Assembly (NCBI GenBank): GCA_043821115.1
Contig: JBDRDD010000005.1
Coordinates: 1-59,101, forward strand
Length of the DNA: 59,101 nucleotides
Source: JBDRDD01 sp043821115
Lineage (GTDB): Bacteria > CAYTYR01 > UBA6262 > DAOVJB01
Direction of reading: 5' to 3'
In this document: positions 50,296 to 57,603 of the stretch, one piece after another
Layout of the letters: each line of letters starts with the position of its first letter
How positions within the stretch are numbered: the first letter of the stretch is position 1
Position numbers and translations under genes: made by a program
The notes under the pieces: generated by a model
Told to the model about the DNA's origin: nothing
Database searches by the model: none
What the model saw: only the letters and a program-made list of their open reading frames with translations

Positions 50296-50310
50296 ACTAT
50301 TTACACATTG

Positions 50311-50340
50311 TTATCCGTGTTATACACAGACTTATTCACA
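50311..50340 (+). promoter_or_regulatory. Cluster of DnaA-box-like 9-mers upstream of tmk
   Basis: TTATCCGTG (50311-50319), TTATACACA (50320-50328) and TTATTCACA (50332-50340) lie in tandem on the plus strand, ending 19 nt before the tmk ATG. The third equals the box form repeated in the origin; the second differs from the consensus TTATCCACA by one base. They could let DnaA control tmk-holB or titrate DnaA. Confidence 0.55.
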
Positions 50341-50359
50341 ATATGAACAGGGAGGGGAG

Positions 50360-51010
50360 ATGTCAAAAGGTTTATTCATAACCCTGGAAGGCTCTGACGG
50401 AGGTGGCAAGAGCACGCAGGCTGCCGGATTGTGTCTATACCTGCGCAGGAAGGGGTATAAGATCGTACATACCCGGGAGCCGGGAGGCACATGCGTATCA
50501 GAGAAGCTAAGAGCCATTCTTCTTGATCCCAAAAACAGGATAGAGCCCGAGAGCGAGATACTTCTGTACGAGGCGATAAGGGCGCAGCATGTGAGGGAGC
50601 TCTTAACCCCCGCTCTTGATAAGGGGTATATTGTGGTCTGCGAGCGGTTCTCCGACGCGACCCTTGCCTACCAGGGCTACGGGCGCGGGCATGATAAGGC
50701 CACGATAAAAAAAATTGACCGTTTTGCAACAAAAGGGCTTACTCCTGACTTGACATTTCTTCTTGATATAGATCCGGGTATTGGAATGAGACGCCTTGTG
50801 CGGGGCGCCAAGAAAAAAGACAGGATAGAGAAGGAAGCACTGTCTTTTCACAGGAGGGTGAGGCAGGGATACCTTGATATTGCCCGCAAAAACCCGAAGA
50901 GATTTTTTGTCATAAACGCGCTTGGGGCAGAAGATGAGATACACGAGCAGATTTGCGCCCATGCGCAGAAGGTTATAACCAGAAGAAAGATAAAGCCCGG
51001 AAGAAAATAG
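50360..51010 (+). CDS. tmk: Thymidylate kinase
   Basis: A 216-residue dTMP kinase. The P-loop is EGSDGGGKSTQA (about 10-21), followed by the TREPGGT strand, the CERFSDATLAYQGYGRG substrate-binding region, and a lid with basic residues (KKKDRIEKE). It makes dTDP for DNA synthesis and complements the thyX-like gene elsewhere in the window. GGAGGGGAG precedes the ATG. holB follows 15 nt later. Confidence 0.95.
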   Translation: MSKGLFITLEGSDGGGKSTQAAGLCLYLRRKGYKIVHTREPGGTCVSEKLRAILLDPKNRIEPESEILLYEAIRAQHVRELLTPALDKGYIVVCERFSDATLAYQGYGRGHDKATIKKIDRFATKGLTPDLTFLLDIDPGIGMRRLVRGAKKKDRIEKEALSFHRRVRQGYLDIARKNPKRFFVINALGAEDEIHEQICAHAQKVITRRKIKPGRK

Positions 51011-51025
51011 GCAGGATATAAAAAA

Positions 51026-52024
51026 ATGTTTGATGAAATTGTAGGGCAATTTGACGCGGTGAATATACTGCGCAAATCAATAAAAAGCGGACGTCGGGCG
51101 TCAAGCTATATATTTGCTGGAGCGGACGGTGTGGGTAAAAAACTCGCAGCCCTTGCTTTTTCTGCTGCGCTAAACTGCACCGGGGCAAAGGACGCAAACG
51201 CTTGTGGGAAGTGTTCTTCCTGCAGGAAGCTCTCGGGGGGCAATCATCCCGACATACATGTTATATCCCCGGAGAAAAAAGCCGTTTCCATAGCACAGAT
51301 TCGAATGGTGCAGCACGATGCGAATCTCCGACCCCTGGAAGGGGCTGTTAAAACATACATAATCGAAGACGCCCACATGATGACGACAGAGGCGATGAAC
51401 TGCTTGTTAAAGATACTCGAGGAACCGCCGTCTTCTGTTGTCTTCATACTGCTTACGTCAAACCCCGCGGGGCTTTTGCCGACCATAACATCGCGCTGCC
51501 AGAGTGTGAGGTTTTCTGCGTTAAAAAGGGAACAGATAAGGGATTTTCTCGTAAAGGGCGGGTTTTCTTCGGATGACGAGGCGTCTCTTATCTCTTGTTT
51601 TTCAAACGGCAGTATAAGCATGGCTCTTGCGTGGAGGAAAAGGGACCTTGCCGGGCAGCGTCAGAATATGGTAGAGTTAATCAGGGCCTCATACGCAAGG
51701 GACACAGGCGCATTGTTTGCTGGTGCAGAGATGCTTTCATCTGAGAAGCAAAGCGTGGAACTGTTTCTCGATATTCTCGCGAGTCTCTACAGGGACATGA
51801 TACTGATCAGTCTGGGGGAAGAAGAAAAAAAAGACGATGTTTTTGTAAACCGCGATATCATAGGAGATCTCAAACTGTGTGCGAAGAGTGACACGGTAGA
51901 AGGGTTGCGTGAGAAGGTCGCGGCAATACTCGAAACGCGAGCACTAATCCAGAAAAATGTCAACGCGCGTCTCGCGCTTGAGGCGATGTTTCTCAAGCTG
52001 ACAAAGATAGGGTGTAACATATAA
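51026..52024 (+). CDS. holB: DNA polymerase III delta-prime subunit
   Basis: A 332-residue clamp-loader subunit. Domain I has a P-loop-like GADGVGKK (32-39, without the final Ser/Thr of an active Walker A), the zinc ligands CGKCSSC (C60, C63, C66, with C51) and the sensor region EEPPSSVVFILLTSNP. It then has PTITSRCQSVRF. The delta-prime stator opens the clamp with delta and tau/gamma. It lies between tmk and ricT, the order seen in Bacillus. Confidence 0.92.
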   Translation: MFDEIVGQFDAVNILRKSIKSGRRASSYIFAGADGVGKKLAALAFSAALNCTGAKDANACGKCSSCRKLSGGNHPDIHVISPEKKAVSIAQIRMVQHDANLRPLEGAVKTYIIEDAHMMTTEAMNCLLKILEEPPSSVVFILLTSNPAGLLPTITSRCQSVRFSALKREQIRDFLVKGGFSSDDEASLISCFSNGSISMALAWRKRDLAGQRQNMVELIRASYARDTGALFAGAEMLSSEKQSVELFLDILASLYRDMILISLGEEEKKDDVFVNRDIIGDLKLCAKSDTVEGLREKVAAILETRALIQKNVNARLALEAMFLKLTKIGCNI

Positions 52025-52040
52025 ACAAGGGAGAAAACCT

Positions 52041-52892
52041 ATGCCGGAAGTTGTTGGGATAACCGTAAGGAAGATGAAGGAACTCATGTATTTCAAACCG
52101 CAGGGTATAGACCTGGGGATAGGGGATCTCTGCCTGGTGGAGACCGAGAACGACCTTGAACTCGGAACCGTGGCGGAGGAAACAAAGATAGTAAACGAGA
52201 TACAGGCAGACATAAAGAAGGTGTCAAGAAAACTTACCTCCGATGACATGCGCCAGCTCAAGGAGAACAGTCAAAAGGAGATGGATGCATACAAGGTGTG
52301 CCTGCGCAAAATAGAGGACAAGGAACTGGACATGAAGTTGGTGAGCGTTTCATACACGTTCAACTGCAACAAGCTCTTCATCTATTACACCGCTCCGGAG
52401 AGGGTTGATTTCCGCGAGCTGGTGAAGGACCTGGCGTATCTTCTCAAGACCCGCATAGAGATGTGCCAGATAGGGGTCAGGGATGAGGCGAAGATATGCG
52501 GGGGGTTCGGTCTCTGCGGCAGGTCGCTGTGCTGCGTCAGTTTTTTGAAGGAATTCAAACCCGTTACAATAGAGATGGCAAAGGAGCAGGAACTGTCCCT
52601 TAGTTCATCCAAGATATCCGGCCTCTGCGGCAGGCTGATGTGCTGCCTGGGTTATGAACACGCGGGATACTGCGAGATGAGAAAAGGCCTGCCCCACATT
52701 GAGGACAAGGTGAATATAAAAGAGGGCAACGGAAAAGTCGTTTCAGTAAACGTTCTTAAAAGGGAAGTTTTCATACTGATGGAGGAAGGCGGCCTCCAGA
52801 AGTGTGCGGCGGAGGATATTATAAAAATTCACGAGTCAAAGTATAAGAGGAAAAAACAAAAATCCCAGAACAACCAGAAGGATCACCGTTAA
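52041..52892 (+). CDS. ricT: PSP1-domain protein RicT (YaaT)
   Basis: A 283-residue PSP1/RicT protein. The conserved Cys-rich core is CGGFGLCGRSLCCVSFLKEF, followed by KISGLCGRLMCCLGYEHAGY. In B. subtilis RicT works with RicA and RicF as a [4Fe-4S]-linked complex that helps RNase Y and affects biofilm and sporulation control. Its place after holB is the same as in B. subtilis. RicA and RicF homologues are not visible here. Confidence 0.92.
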   Translation: MPEVVGITVRKMKELMYFKPQGIDLGIGDLCLVETENDLELGTVAEETKIVNEIQADIKKVSRKLTSDDMRQLKENSQKEMDAYKVCLRKIEDKELDMKLVSVSYTFNCNKLFIYYTAPERVDFRELVKDLAYLLKTRIEMCQIGVRDEAKICGGFGLCGRSLCCVSFLKEFKPVTIEMAKEQELSLSSSKISGLCGRLMCCLGYEHAGYCEMRKGLPHIEDKVNIKEGNGKVVSVNVLKREVFILMEEGGLQKCAAEDIIKIHESKYKRKKQKSQNNQKDHR

Positions 52893-52894
52893 CT

Positions 52895-54418
52895 ATGAAA
52901 AAAAAGTTCTATGTTACGACAGCTATCGTTTACGCTAATGCCAACCCGCATATAGGATATGCAAACGAAGTGATAGCGGCTGATGCCATCGCACGCTATA
53001 AGCGACTCTCTGGTTTTGACACGTTCTTCCTGACCGGTTCGGATGAGCACAGCACAAATGTCTACGATAAGGCCACCGAACAGGGCAAGGACCCGCAGGC
53101 CTACTGCGACGAAATGGCAGGTGTCTACAAAGATGTTTGGAAGAAATTAGACATATCCAATGACGATTATATCAGGACTTCCGAGAAACGGCACGTGGAT
53201 GTGGTGCAGGAGATGCTCCGGCGCATGCACAAGAAGGGGGATATATACAAGGGGAACTACGAGGGATGGTACTGCACCTCATGTGAGGCTTTCTATGTGG
53301 AAGGTGATCTTGCCGATGGGAAATGCCCGGTCCACAAGATAAACCCCGAATGGTTAAAGGAAGAGAACTACTTCTTCAGGCTTTCCGAATACGGAGATAA
53401 ACTTCTTGATATAATAAACAAGAATCCGGATTTCATTAAACCGGACATAAGGCGAAACGAGATAGTAAACATAATAAAAAGCGGGCTAAGAGACATAAGC
53501 ATCTCACGCGCAGGTTCCTCGTGGGGCATACCGTGCCCGTTTGATGAGCAACATGTTGTCTACGTCTGGGTGGACGCGCTCATAAACTACGTGAGCGGGG
53601 CGGGATTGCTCTGGAATGAGAAAAGGTTCAAAAAATACTGGCCGGCTGACATTCACATAATCGGAAAAGACATAACGCGTTTTCACTGCATAATATGGCC
53701 GTCCATGCTCATGTCCGCGGGCATTGCGATTCCCGGCGCTATATTCGGTCACGGGTTTTTGAAGATTCAGGGTGAGAAGATATCCAAGACAAGGGGCAAC
53801 ATAGTTGACCCTGTTGCGCTTGTTGATAAATTCGGTCCGGACGGAGTAAGGTACTACCTCCTGCGCCACCTGCCTTTTGACAGTGACGGCGATTTCTCAA
53901 TGCAGTCCATGGTGAGTCGTTTTAACAGCGATCTTGCCAACGATCTCGGCAACCTGTTTCACAGGACGCTTTCAATGTGCGAAAAGTACTTCGACGGGAA
54001 AATACCACCTCCGGGTACTGAGGAGGCGAAGGACATAGCTCTTCGCTCAAAGGTTGAAGAAGCTCTTAAAAAACTCGATGCTTCCATGAAGGCCCTTAAG
54101 TTCAACAACGCTTTGTCAAGCATATGGGAACTCGTTGACGGGGCAAACAAGTACATTGATGAGACCGCTCCCTGGAAGCTTGCAAAGAGCGACAGGCAGA
54201 GACTTGCAACCGTGATGCAGAACCTCGCTCAGGTCCTGAGGATAGTCTCTATACTTCTGGGGCCTTTTATGCCTCGCGGTGCAGCGAACATGTGGGAGCA
54301 GGTAGGATGCAAAGGGAAGCTGGAGGATATGAGAATAGAGGACGCTTCCTGGAAAGAGAACAAAAAGGAAACTCTGGTAGGAAAAGGGGAAGTACTTTTC
54401 CCCAGGATAGAGGAGTAG
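52895..54418 (+). CDS. metG: Methionyl-tRNA synthetase
   Basis: A 507-residue class I synthetase without the C-terminal tRNA-binding extension of the E. coli enzyme. The HIGH-type motif is in YANANPHIGYANEV. The zinc insert has WYCTSCEAFYVEGDLADGKC followed by PVH. The signature KISKT (295-299) replaces KMSKS, within KISKTRGNIVDP. It charges tRNA-Met. It starts two bases after the ricT stop and its end nearly touches the 3D-domain gene. Confidence 0.95.
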   Translation: MKKKFYVTTAIVYANANPHIGYANEVIAADAIARYKRLSGFDTFFLTGSDEHSTNVYDKATEQGKDPQAYCDEMAGVYKDVWKKLDISNDDYIRTSEKRHVDVVQEMLRRMHKKGDIYKGNYEGWYCTSCEAFYVEGDLADGKCPVHKINPEWLKEENYFFRLSEYGDKLLDIINKNPDFIKPDIRRNEIVNIIKSGLRDISISRAGSSWGIPCPFDEQHVVYVWVDALINYVSGAGLLWNEKRFKKYWPADIHIIGKDITRFHCIIWPSMLMSAGIAIPGAIFGHGFLKIQGEKISKTRGNIVDPVALVDKFGPDGVRYYLLRHLPFDSDGDFSMQSMVSRFNSDLANDLGNLFHRTLSMCEKYFDGKIPPPGTEEAKDIALRSKVEEALKKLDASMKALKFNNALSSIWELVDGANKYIDETAPWKLAKSDRQRLATVMQNLAQVLRIVSILLGPFMPRGAANMWEQVGCKGKLEDMRIEDASWKENKKETLVGKGEVLFPRIEE

Positions 54419-54423
54419 CTCAT

Positions 54424-55230
54424 ATGGATGTGTTCAGGAAGAGCAAGTTGATCCCTTTTTGCATAATTATCGCGGTGGGAGCTATTTATCTTACATCCTT
54501 CCTTTCTCTTCCCAAGGTCACAATCGCGGTTGACGGCAGGATGATAGAGCTCCGCACGTCCAAGAAATATGCCAAGGACATACTCTCCAAGGCCAGGATT
54601 GCTACGGGCCCCCTGGATATAATAAAAGAACACCTGCAGGACCGCGGTGACACGGAAAAAAGCATAAGGATAACTCGTGTTGAGCAGAAGAAACTCAGCC
54701 AAACAGAGCCCATTCCCTTTACCGTAATATCGCGCTCGCTCATGACTCGAAACCTCCGGCCGGTGGAACTTATTAAAGGATACGAAGGCACCAGGGACAA
54801 AGAATTCCTCGTGACTTATCATGACCAAAAGGAGTACGAACGCGAGCTGCTTACGCAAAAACAAAAGAAGAACATTATATTCAAGATCGCTGTAAAGAAC
54901 AAGGATGGCAGTACCGAGAAAGGCTACGATTTATCTAAAGCAAAGAAGATGTACGTGACCGCAACCGCCTATTATCCCGGAGACCCGATGTGCAAACCCT
55001 ATGACGGTTTCACAACGGCCATAGGTATGAAGTTAGAAAGGGGTCTCGTGGCTGTTGACCCTAAAGTCATCCCCCTTCGCTCGCGCCTTTATATCCCCAA
55101 GTACGGTTATGCCTATGCGGCCGATACCGGGGGAATGATAAAAGGGAAAAGAATAGATGTTTGTGTGGCTGATTCCGACGCTGCGTACAGGTTCGGACGT
55201 CAGAGCCTCCTGGTTTACATCCTCGAATAA
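54424..55230 (+). CDS. YabE-like cell-wall protein with 3D domain
   Basis: A 268-residue protein. I chose ATG 54424, five bases after the metG stop, with GAGGAG upstream; earlier ATG codons lie inside metG. A signal anchor is at about 9-28. DUF348-like (about 33-72) and G5-like (about 75-160) regions follow. The C-terminal 3D domain (about 175-268) keeps its three Asp: VDPKVIPLRS (D212), AADTGG (D234) and KRIDVC (D245). 3D domains are seen in lytic murein enzymes (MltA-like, YabE). In Bacillus yabE also follows metS. Confidence 0.85.
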   Translation: MDVFRKSKLIPFCIIIAVGAIYLTSFLSLPKVTIAVDGRMIELRTSKKYAKDILSKARIATGPLDIIKEHLQDRGDTEKSIRITRVEQKKLSQTEPIPFTVISRSLMTRNLRPVELIKGYEGTRDKEFLVTYHDQKEYERELLTQKQKKNIIFKIAVKNKDGSTEKGYDLSKAKKMYVTATAYYPGDPMCKPYDGFTTAIGMKLERGLVAVDPKVIPLRSRLYIPKYGYAYAADTGGMIKGKRIDVCVADSDAAYRFGRQSLLVYILE

Positions 55231-55272
55231 AAAAGCCCTTAAAATCTCCTGTAATTATAATATCACGGGGTA

Positions 55273-55300
55273 TTGCCAAATCAAATTTTGGTGCTATACT
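55273..55300 (+). promoter_or_regulatory. Promoter of the CBM-like gene
   Basis: TTGCCA (55273-55278), a 16-nt spacer and TATACT (55295-55300) point to a start near 55307, leaving a leader of about 130 nt before ATG 55438. Confidence 0.65.
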
Positions 55301-55307
55301 TGTAGTA

Positions 55308-55437
55308 GGAGGGTCCCGTCCGAAAGGGTAAGTAGCGCCTTAAAACCCGTGGAACAAAAAGTATTCCTCCAATGTCTAAAAGACAAAATGTTTTAGTGCG
55401 AGAGAATATTCAGGGGGCCCGGTAGGGGGCATCATTT
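55308..55437 (+). promoter_or_regulatory. Structured 5' leader, unidentified
   Basis: The predicted transcript begins GGAGG (55308-55312), complementary to CCTCC (55366-55370), enclosing GTCCCGTCCGAAAGGG with a possible CCC/GGG hairpin. A second small hairpin GTC-TAAAA-GAC (55374-55384) follows. No T-run is seen. It could be a riboswitch-like or protein-binding leader. I do not recognise a known class, and pairing was judged by eye only. Confidence 0.4.
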
Positions 55438-56349
55438 ATGAAAAGAAAAATTATACTTACTATCATTCTTGTTATTGATCTGGCTATCATCGCGGAAGCC
55501 AGCTGGTTCATATGGAACAGGCTGAGCGAGGGACCTCGAAAGGGAGTCGAGATTGCCAGCGTCAACTCAGGCGGCGAGATAAAAACAGCCAGCAAGCCCG
55601 TCCTTAAACCGGAAGCCACAGCCGAAAAACCGAAGCTTATAGCAAAAAGGCCCAGGCCTTCTGCTGCCGATAAAGAACAAGAAGCGCCCAAGACTGTTGC
55701 CGAGCCTTCCGTGAAAAAACTCAGCGGTGAAACGGCCACAGCGGCGAAGAAACCCGAAAAGAAAGTGGTTGTTGCTAAAAAAGAAACACAGCCGGCCGAA
55801 GTTGAAAAGATAATGCACGCACGCGGCAATGTCATATACGGGTTTGAGGCATCCCTTGACGGTTGGGAGATACCTGAGTGGGCGCGTGAGAAGAGAGACC
55901 ACGTTGCGGATAATGTTTCCCTTTCAAGGGACTATGCAAAGGAAGGGCAGTATTCGCTCAAGATAGATGCAGACTTCCCCGGAGGGGGAAGGTGGACGGC
56001 TGCCATTGTTGAGATAATGGAATATTTTGACTGGAGCGATTACAGCAAGATAACCGTTGACATATACATCCCCGAAGGGGCTACTGATAAGTTAAGGGGA
56101 GAGATCGTGATGACCGTAGGCGAAGACTGGGCCTGGACCGAGATGGTAAGGACCCTGAAACTTAACAGCGGTCAGTGGACAACGGTAGAAGCTAACCTCA
56201 AACCGGGAATGAGCAAGGACTGGAGAGTGGGAACCATGGATGATAAGTTCAGGTCCGACGTAAGAAAACTTGCTGTAAGGGTAACATCAGACAACTATCC
56301 GGTCTACAAGGGACCGATTTATATTGACAATATAAAGGTAATTAAGTAG
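55438..56349 (+). CDS. Membrane-anchored protein with C-terminal carbohydrate-binding-like domain
   Basis: A 303-residue protein. The N-terminal anchor (about 5-24, IILTIILVIDLAIIAEASWF) is followed by a long Lys/Ala/Pro/Glu-rich linker (about 40-125) like the periplasm-spanning linkers of TonB-type proteins. The C-terminal jelly-roll-like domain (about 130-303) begins VIYGFEASLDGWEIPEWARE and ends PVYKGPIYIDNIKVI, the pattern of CBM11/galactose-binding-like modules. It may bind glycan in the periplasm. No catalytic domain is present. Confidence 0.7.
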   Translation: MKRKIILTIILVIDLAIIAEASWFIWNRLSEGPRKGVEIASVNSGGEIKTASKPVLKPEATAEKPKLIAKRPRPSAADKEQEAPKTVAEPSVKKLSGETATAAKKPEKKVVVAKKETQPAEVEKIMHARGNVIYGFEASLDGWEIPEWAREKRDHVADNVSLSRDYAKEGQYSLKIDADFPGGGRWTAAIVEIMEYFDWSDYSKITVDIYIPEGATDKLRGEIVMTVGEDWAWTEMVRTLKLNSGQWTTVEANLKPGMSKDWRVGTMDDKFRSDVRKLAVRVTSDNYPVYKGPIYIDNIKVIK

Positions 56350-56412
56350 AATAAACCACAGGGTTCTAAATGACATTTACTTTGCTCATGCAGGGCTTGC
56401 GTGTGGTTTATT
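56350..56412. repeat. 11-bp perfect inverted repeat with 41-nt loop
   Basis: AATAAACCACA (56350-56360) and TGTGGTTTATT (56402-56412) are exactly complementary and fill the gap between the CBM-like gene and the next ribosome-binding site. TATTTC follows. It may act as a terminator or stability element. Confidence 0.55.
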
Positions 56413-56436
56413 TATTTCAAGGGAGGGCATAAATCG

Positions 56437-57189
56437 ATGTTCGGGTTTCTGTCTGAAAGACATGAAATAGTATACAACATAATGCTTATCATTGTATGTA
56501 CAATCATTGCATTCCTGGTTAACTGGATAAGGTCCATATACAAGAGCCTCGAGCAAAAAGGTATAAGTGTTGACAGCAAGGAAGTAACCGGAATAATAAA
56601 ACAGCTCGACGCAAAGACAGAAAACATCCAGTCAACGGTTAATGAACTGAGCAAACAGGCAAAAGAACTCAACAAGAAATACGGCGATTGCGCGACCCAC
56701 GTTGTGAGCGTTGAAAAAGCACTTGACAACGAGCGCAAGAAGATAGCCGCTGTTGAGCAAAGCATTGATGAGAAAATAAAGAACATACCCGCGCCGTCTG
56801 GCTCAGGGGAAGCAATAAACAAAAGGGCCATCTCGGATACAAAGGCGCTCAAGGATAGGCTCGAAGGTGTGCTTGACAAGTTCAAGGTGCATGACGATCA
56901 GCTCGTAAACCTGCAGAAGATAGTCTCCAAGAGCAGGGATGACATAGACAGCCTCAAGTCAACTGACGGAAAAGCGCCGGGCGAGGAGCTTGAAAAGGTT
57001 TACGAAACGATAAGCGAGGACAAAAACCTTATAGCGAATCTTAACGAACGTGCCGATGACATGCAGGGAAGGATAACCGAGCAGTCGGAGCAAATAGAGA
57101 TACTGCAGAGAATATTCGAGGATATCGATGCCGACCTTGTCGAGATAGACAAGTACTTCAAGTCCCTGCCAAAAGATAAAAAGGGTTGA
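56437..57189 (+). CDS. Membrane-anchored coiled-coil protein
   Basis: A 250-residue protein I do not recognise. I chose ATG 56437 with GGGAGGG upstream. One membrane helix lies at about 11-30 (YNIMLIIVCTIIAFLVNWI). The rest is almost entirely heptad-like coiled coil (SKEVTGIIKQLDAKTENIQS, LKDRLEGVLDKFKVHDDQLV, DMQGRITEQSEQIEILQRI), with a short break at PAPSGSGEA. It could be a structural or scaffolding protein of the cell envelope. A terminator follows. Confidence 0.7.
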   Translation: MFGFLSERHEIVYNIMLIIVCTIIAFLVNWIRSIYKSLEQKGISVDSKEVTGIIKQLDAKTENIQSTVNELSKQAKELNKKYGDCATHVVSVEKALDNERKKIAAVEQSIDEKIKNIPAPSGSGEAINKRAISDTKALKDRLEGVLDKFKVHDDQLVNLQKIVSKSRDDIDSLKSTDGKAPGEELEKVYETISEDKNLIANLNERADDMQGRITEQSEQIEILQRIFEDIDADLVEIDKYFKSLPKDKKG

Positions 57190-57258
57190 TATTTATAAAA
57201 AATTGAGCTTTTGACCAAGCATTATACTCCATAAAAACCCAGAAGTGACAATGTAAAC

Positions 57259-57284
57259 CCCGCCTTTACGGCGGGTATTTTTTT
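57259..57284 (+). terminator. Intrinsic terminator after the coiled-coil gene
   Basis: CCCGCC (57259-57264) pairs with GGCGGG (57270-57275) around TTTAC and is followed by TATTTTTTT. Confidence 0.85.
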
Positions 57285-57308
57285 ATATAAATATTTTTGA
57301 TTTTTTTC

Positions 57309-57338
57309 TTGCAAAAAAAAATAGAAAAGTGCTATAAT
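57309..57338 (+). promoter_or_regulatory. Promoter of the htrA-like gene
   Basis: TTGCAA (57309-57314), an 18-nt spacer and a perfect TATAAT (57333-57338). It leaves a leader of about 245 nt before the HtrA start. Confidence 0.75.
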
Positions 57339-57386
57339 TACTTTAACTAAATATTTAATTTAGAATTATATATATAACAGCATCAT

Positions 57387-57603
57387 ATGAAAAGGAAGGT
57401 GATTGGTAAAAGTCAAATATTAATAACCTGCGAACATATTCTTAGGGGCACATGCATGATTAGGTAATGTTTTGTTTTTTGGATCTGGAGCACGAAGTGT
57501 AGATTCAGTCAGTAAGAAGCAAGGCCCTCTTGAGAGGGCCATGGCAAAACAAGAGGGGATAAATCTTAGGGGCAAGGAGAAACAAAAGTATGCAAGGGTA
57601 TGA
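57387..57603 (+). other. Long htrA leader with two mini-ORFs, a strong hairpin and an 11-bp direct repeat
   Basis: The leader contains a 26-codon ORF (57387-57467, starting MKRKVIGKSQILITCEHILR) with AAGGAAGG inside it. It also contains a 20-codon ORF (57541-57603, MAKQEGINLRGKEKQKYARV) that overlaps the htrA start by 14 nt. A perfect 7-bp hairpin GGCCCTC-TTGA-GAGGGCC (57523-57540) ends directly at the second mini-ORF's ATG and could hide its ribosome site. TCTTAGGGGCA occurs twice (57440-57450 and 57564-57574). None of these mini-ORFs is known to me; coding is unproven. Confidence 0.4.

Noticed and set aside
55308..55370. Small signal recognition particle RNA (ffs)
   Set aside because: The GTCC-GAAA-GG...AAGTAGC segment recalls the SRP apical loop, but the loop is not central to a long hairpin and the expected AGCAGCC side is not matched.
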